Shown here piece after piece: positions 12,849-12,946 of a DNA stretch of 12,946 nt. A program made the position numbers and the translations under genes. This DNA is from Caldifarciminota bacterium UBA2202 (lineage in GTDB: Bacteria; Hydrothermota; 32-111): positions 1,574 through 14,519 of the forward strand of contig DCUY01000020.1 in NCBI GenBank assembly GCA_002327905.1. Direction: 5' to 3'. Each line of letters begins with the position of its first letter. The stretch's first letter is position 1. The notes beneath the pieces are model-generated. The model was given only the letters and a program-made list of their open reading frames with translations, made no database searches and was not told the DNA's origin.

Positions 12849-12946
12849 TTAACGTATTATTAAATGCTTCTCAGTAATTGATTGATTGTCGTCTTTAAGT
12901 TTGATAAAGTATATCCCATTTTTCAAGTGTCTGATGTCTGTTTTGT
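12849..12946 (-). CDS. C-terminal fragment of a T9SS (Por) sorting-domain protein
   Basis: The minus strand from the window edge reads KTDIRHLKNGIYFIKL and then KDDNQSITEKHLIIR before the TAA at 12849. This 31-residue ending fits the type A C-terminal sorting domain of type IX secretion (pattern D(I/V)..L..G.YF(I/V)K...........K.(I/L)...). Such domains route large surface or extracellular proteins across the outer membrane. The rest of the gene lies outside the window, so its function is unknown. The gene is convergent with the ZIP gene. The fragment is too short to stand out by length and was recognised by pattern. Confidence 0.8.
   Translation of the reverse strand, partial: KTDIRHLKNGIYFIKLKDDNQSITEKHLIIR

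Overview
The window looks like a piece of a bacterial chromosome, AT-rich by eye, from a diderm of the FCB type (Bacteroidetes/Chlorobi/Fibrobacteres and related candidate phyla). Three things point there: a truncated gene at the right edge ends in a type IX secretion (Por) C-terminal sorting tail, there is an OmpA-family outer-membrane protein, and there is a complete pilMNOPQ type IV pilus assembly operon with a lipoprotein PilP. Promoters read as ordinary TTGACA/TATAAT boxes and most genes have good Shine-Dalgarno (SD) sites, which argues against classical Bacteroidetes, where promoters differ and SD sites are rare. I cannot name the phylum from sequence alone.

Layout. 1-174: degenerate 7-bp tandem repeats. 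175-745 (-): a TIGR02265/V4R-like sensor-domain gene whose C-terminus is split by two one-base frameshifts. 883-1242 (+): a single-domain response regulator that appears leaderless. 1263-1292: a two-way terminator shared with the convergent pil operon. 1309-5920 (-): a small helix-turn-helix (HTH) gene followed by pilM, pilN, pilO, pilP and pilQ in tight order. 5921-6178: an AT-rich spacer with the pil promoter and four DnaA-box-like 9-mers, a possible replication origin or DnaA-controlled promoter. 6179-7849 (-): an outer-membrane barrel protein ending in an OmpA peptidoglycan-binding domain.

From 7850 onward the strand switches. A divergent promoter region (7850-8024) leads into plus-strand genes: a Dabb-domain protein, a STAS/SpoIIAA-like protein, a cupin plus long-chain acyl-CoA synthetase pair, then an alpha/beta hydrolase overlapping a ZIP metal transporter. 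The right end (12685-12848) holds another low-complexity spacer with 7-bp and 8-bp periodicity that shares words with the left array, and then the tail of a T9SS-exported protein on the minus strand.

How the parts fit. PilM/N/O form the cytoplasmic and inner-membrane alignment complex, PilP joins it to the PilQ secretin, and the neighbouring OmpA-type protein could help anchor the envelope machinery to peptidoglycan. The right half is metabolic: fatty-acid activation, a hydrolase and metal uptake. The most noteworthy non-coding signals are the DnaA-box cluster at the pil promoter, two apparently leaderless promoters with identical geometry, and the heptamer arrays at both edges. No mobile element, CRISPR array, tRNA or rRNA was seen.
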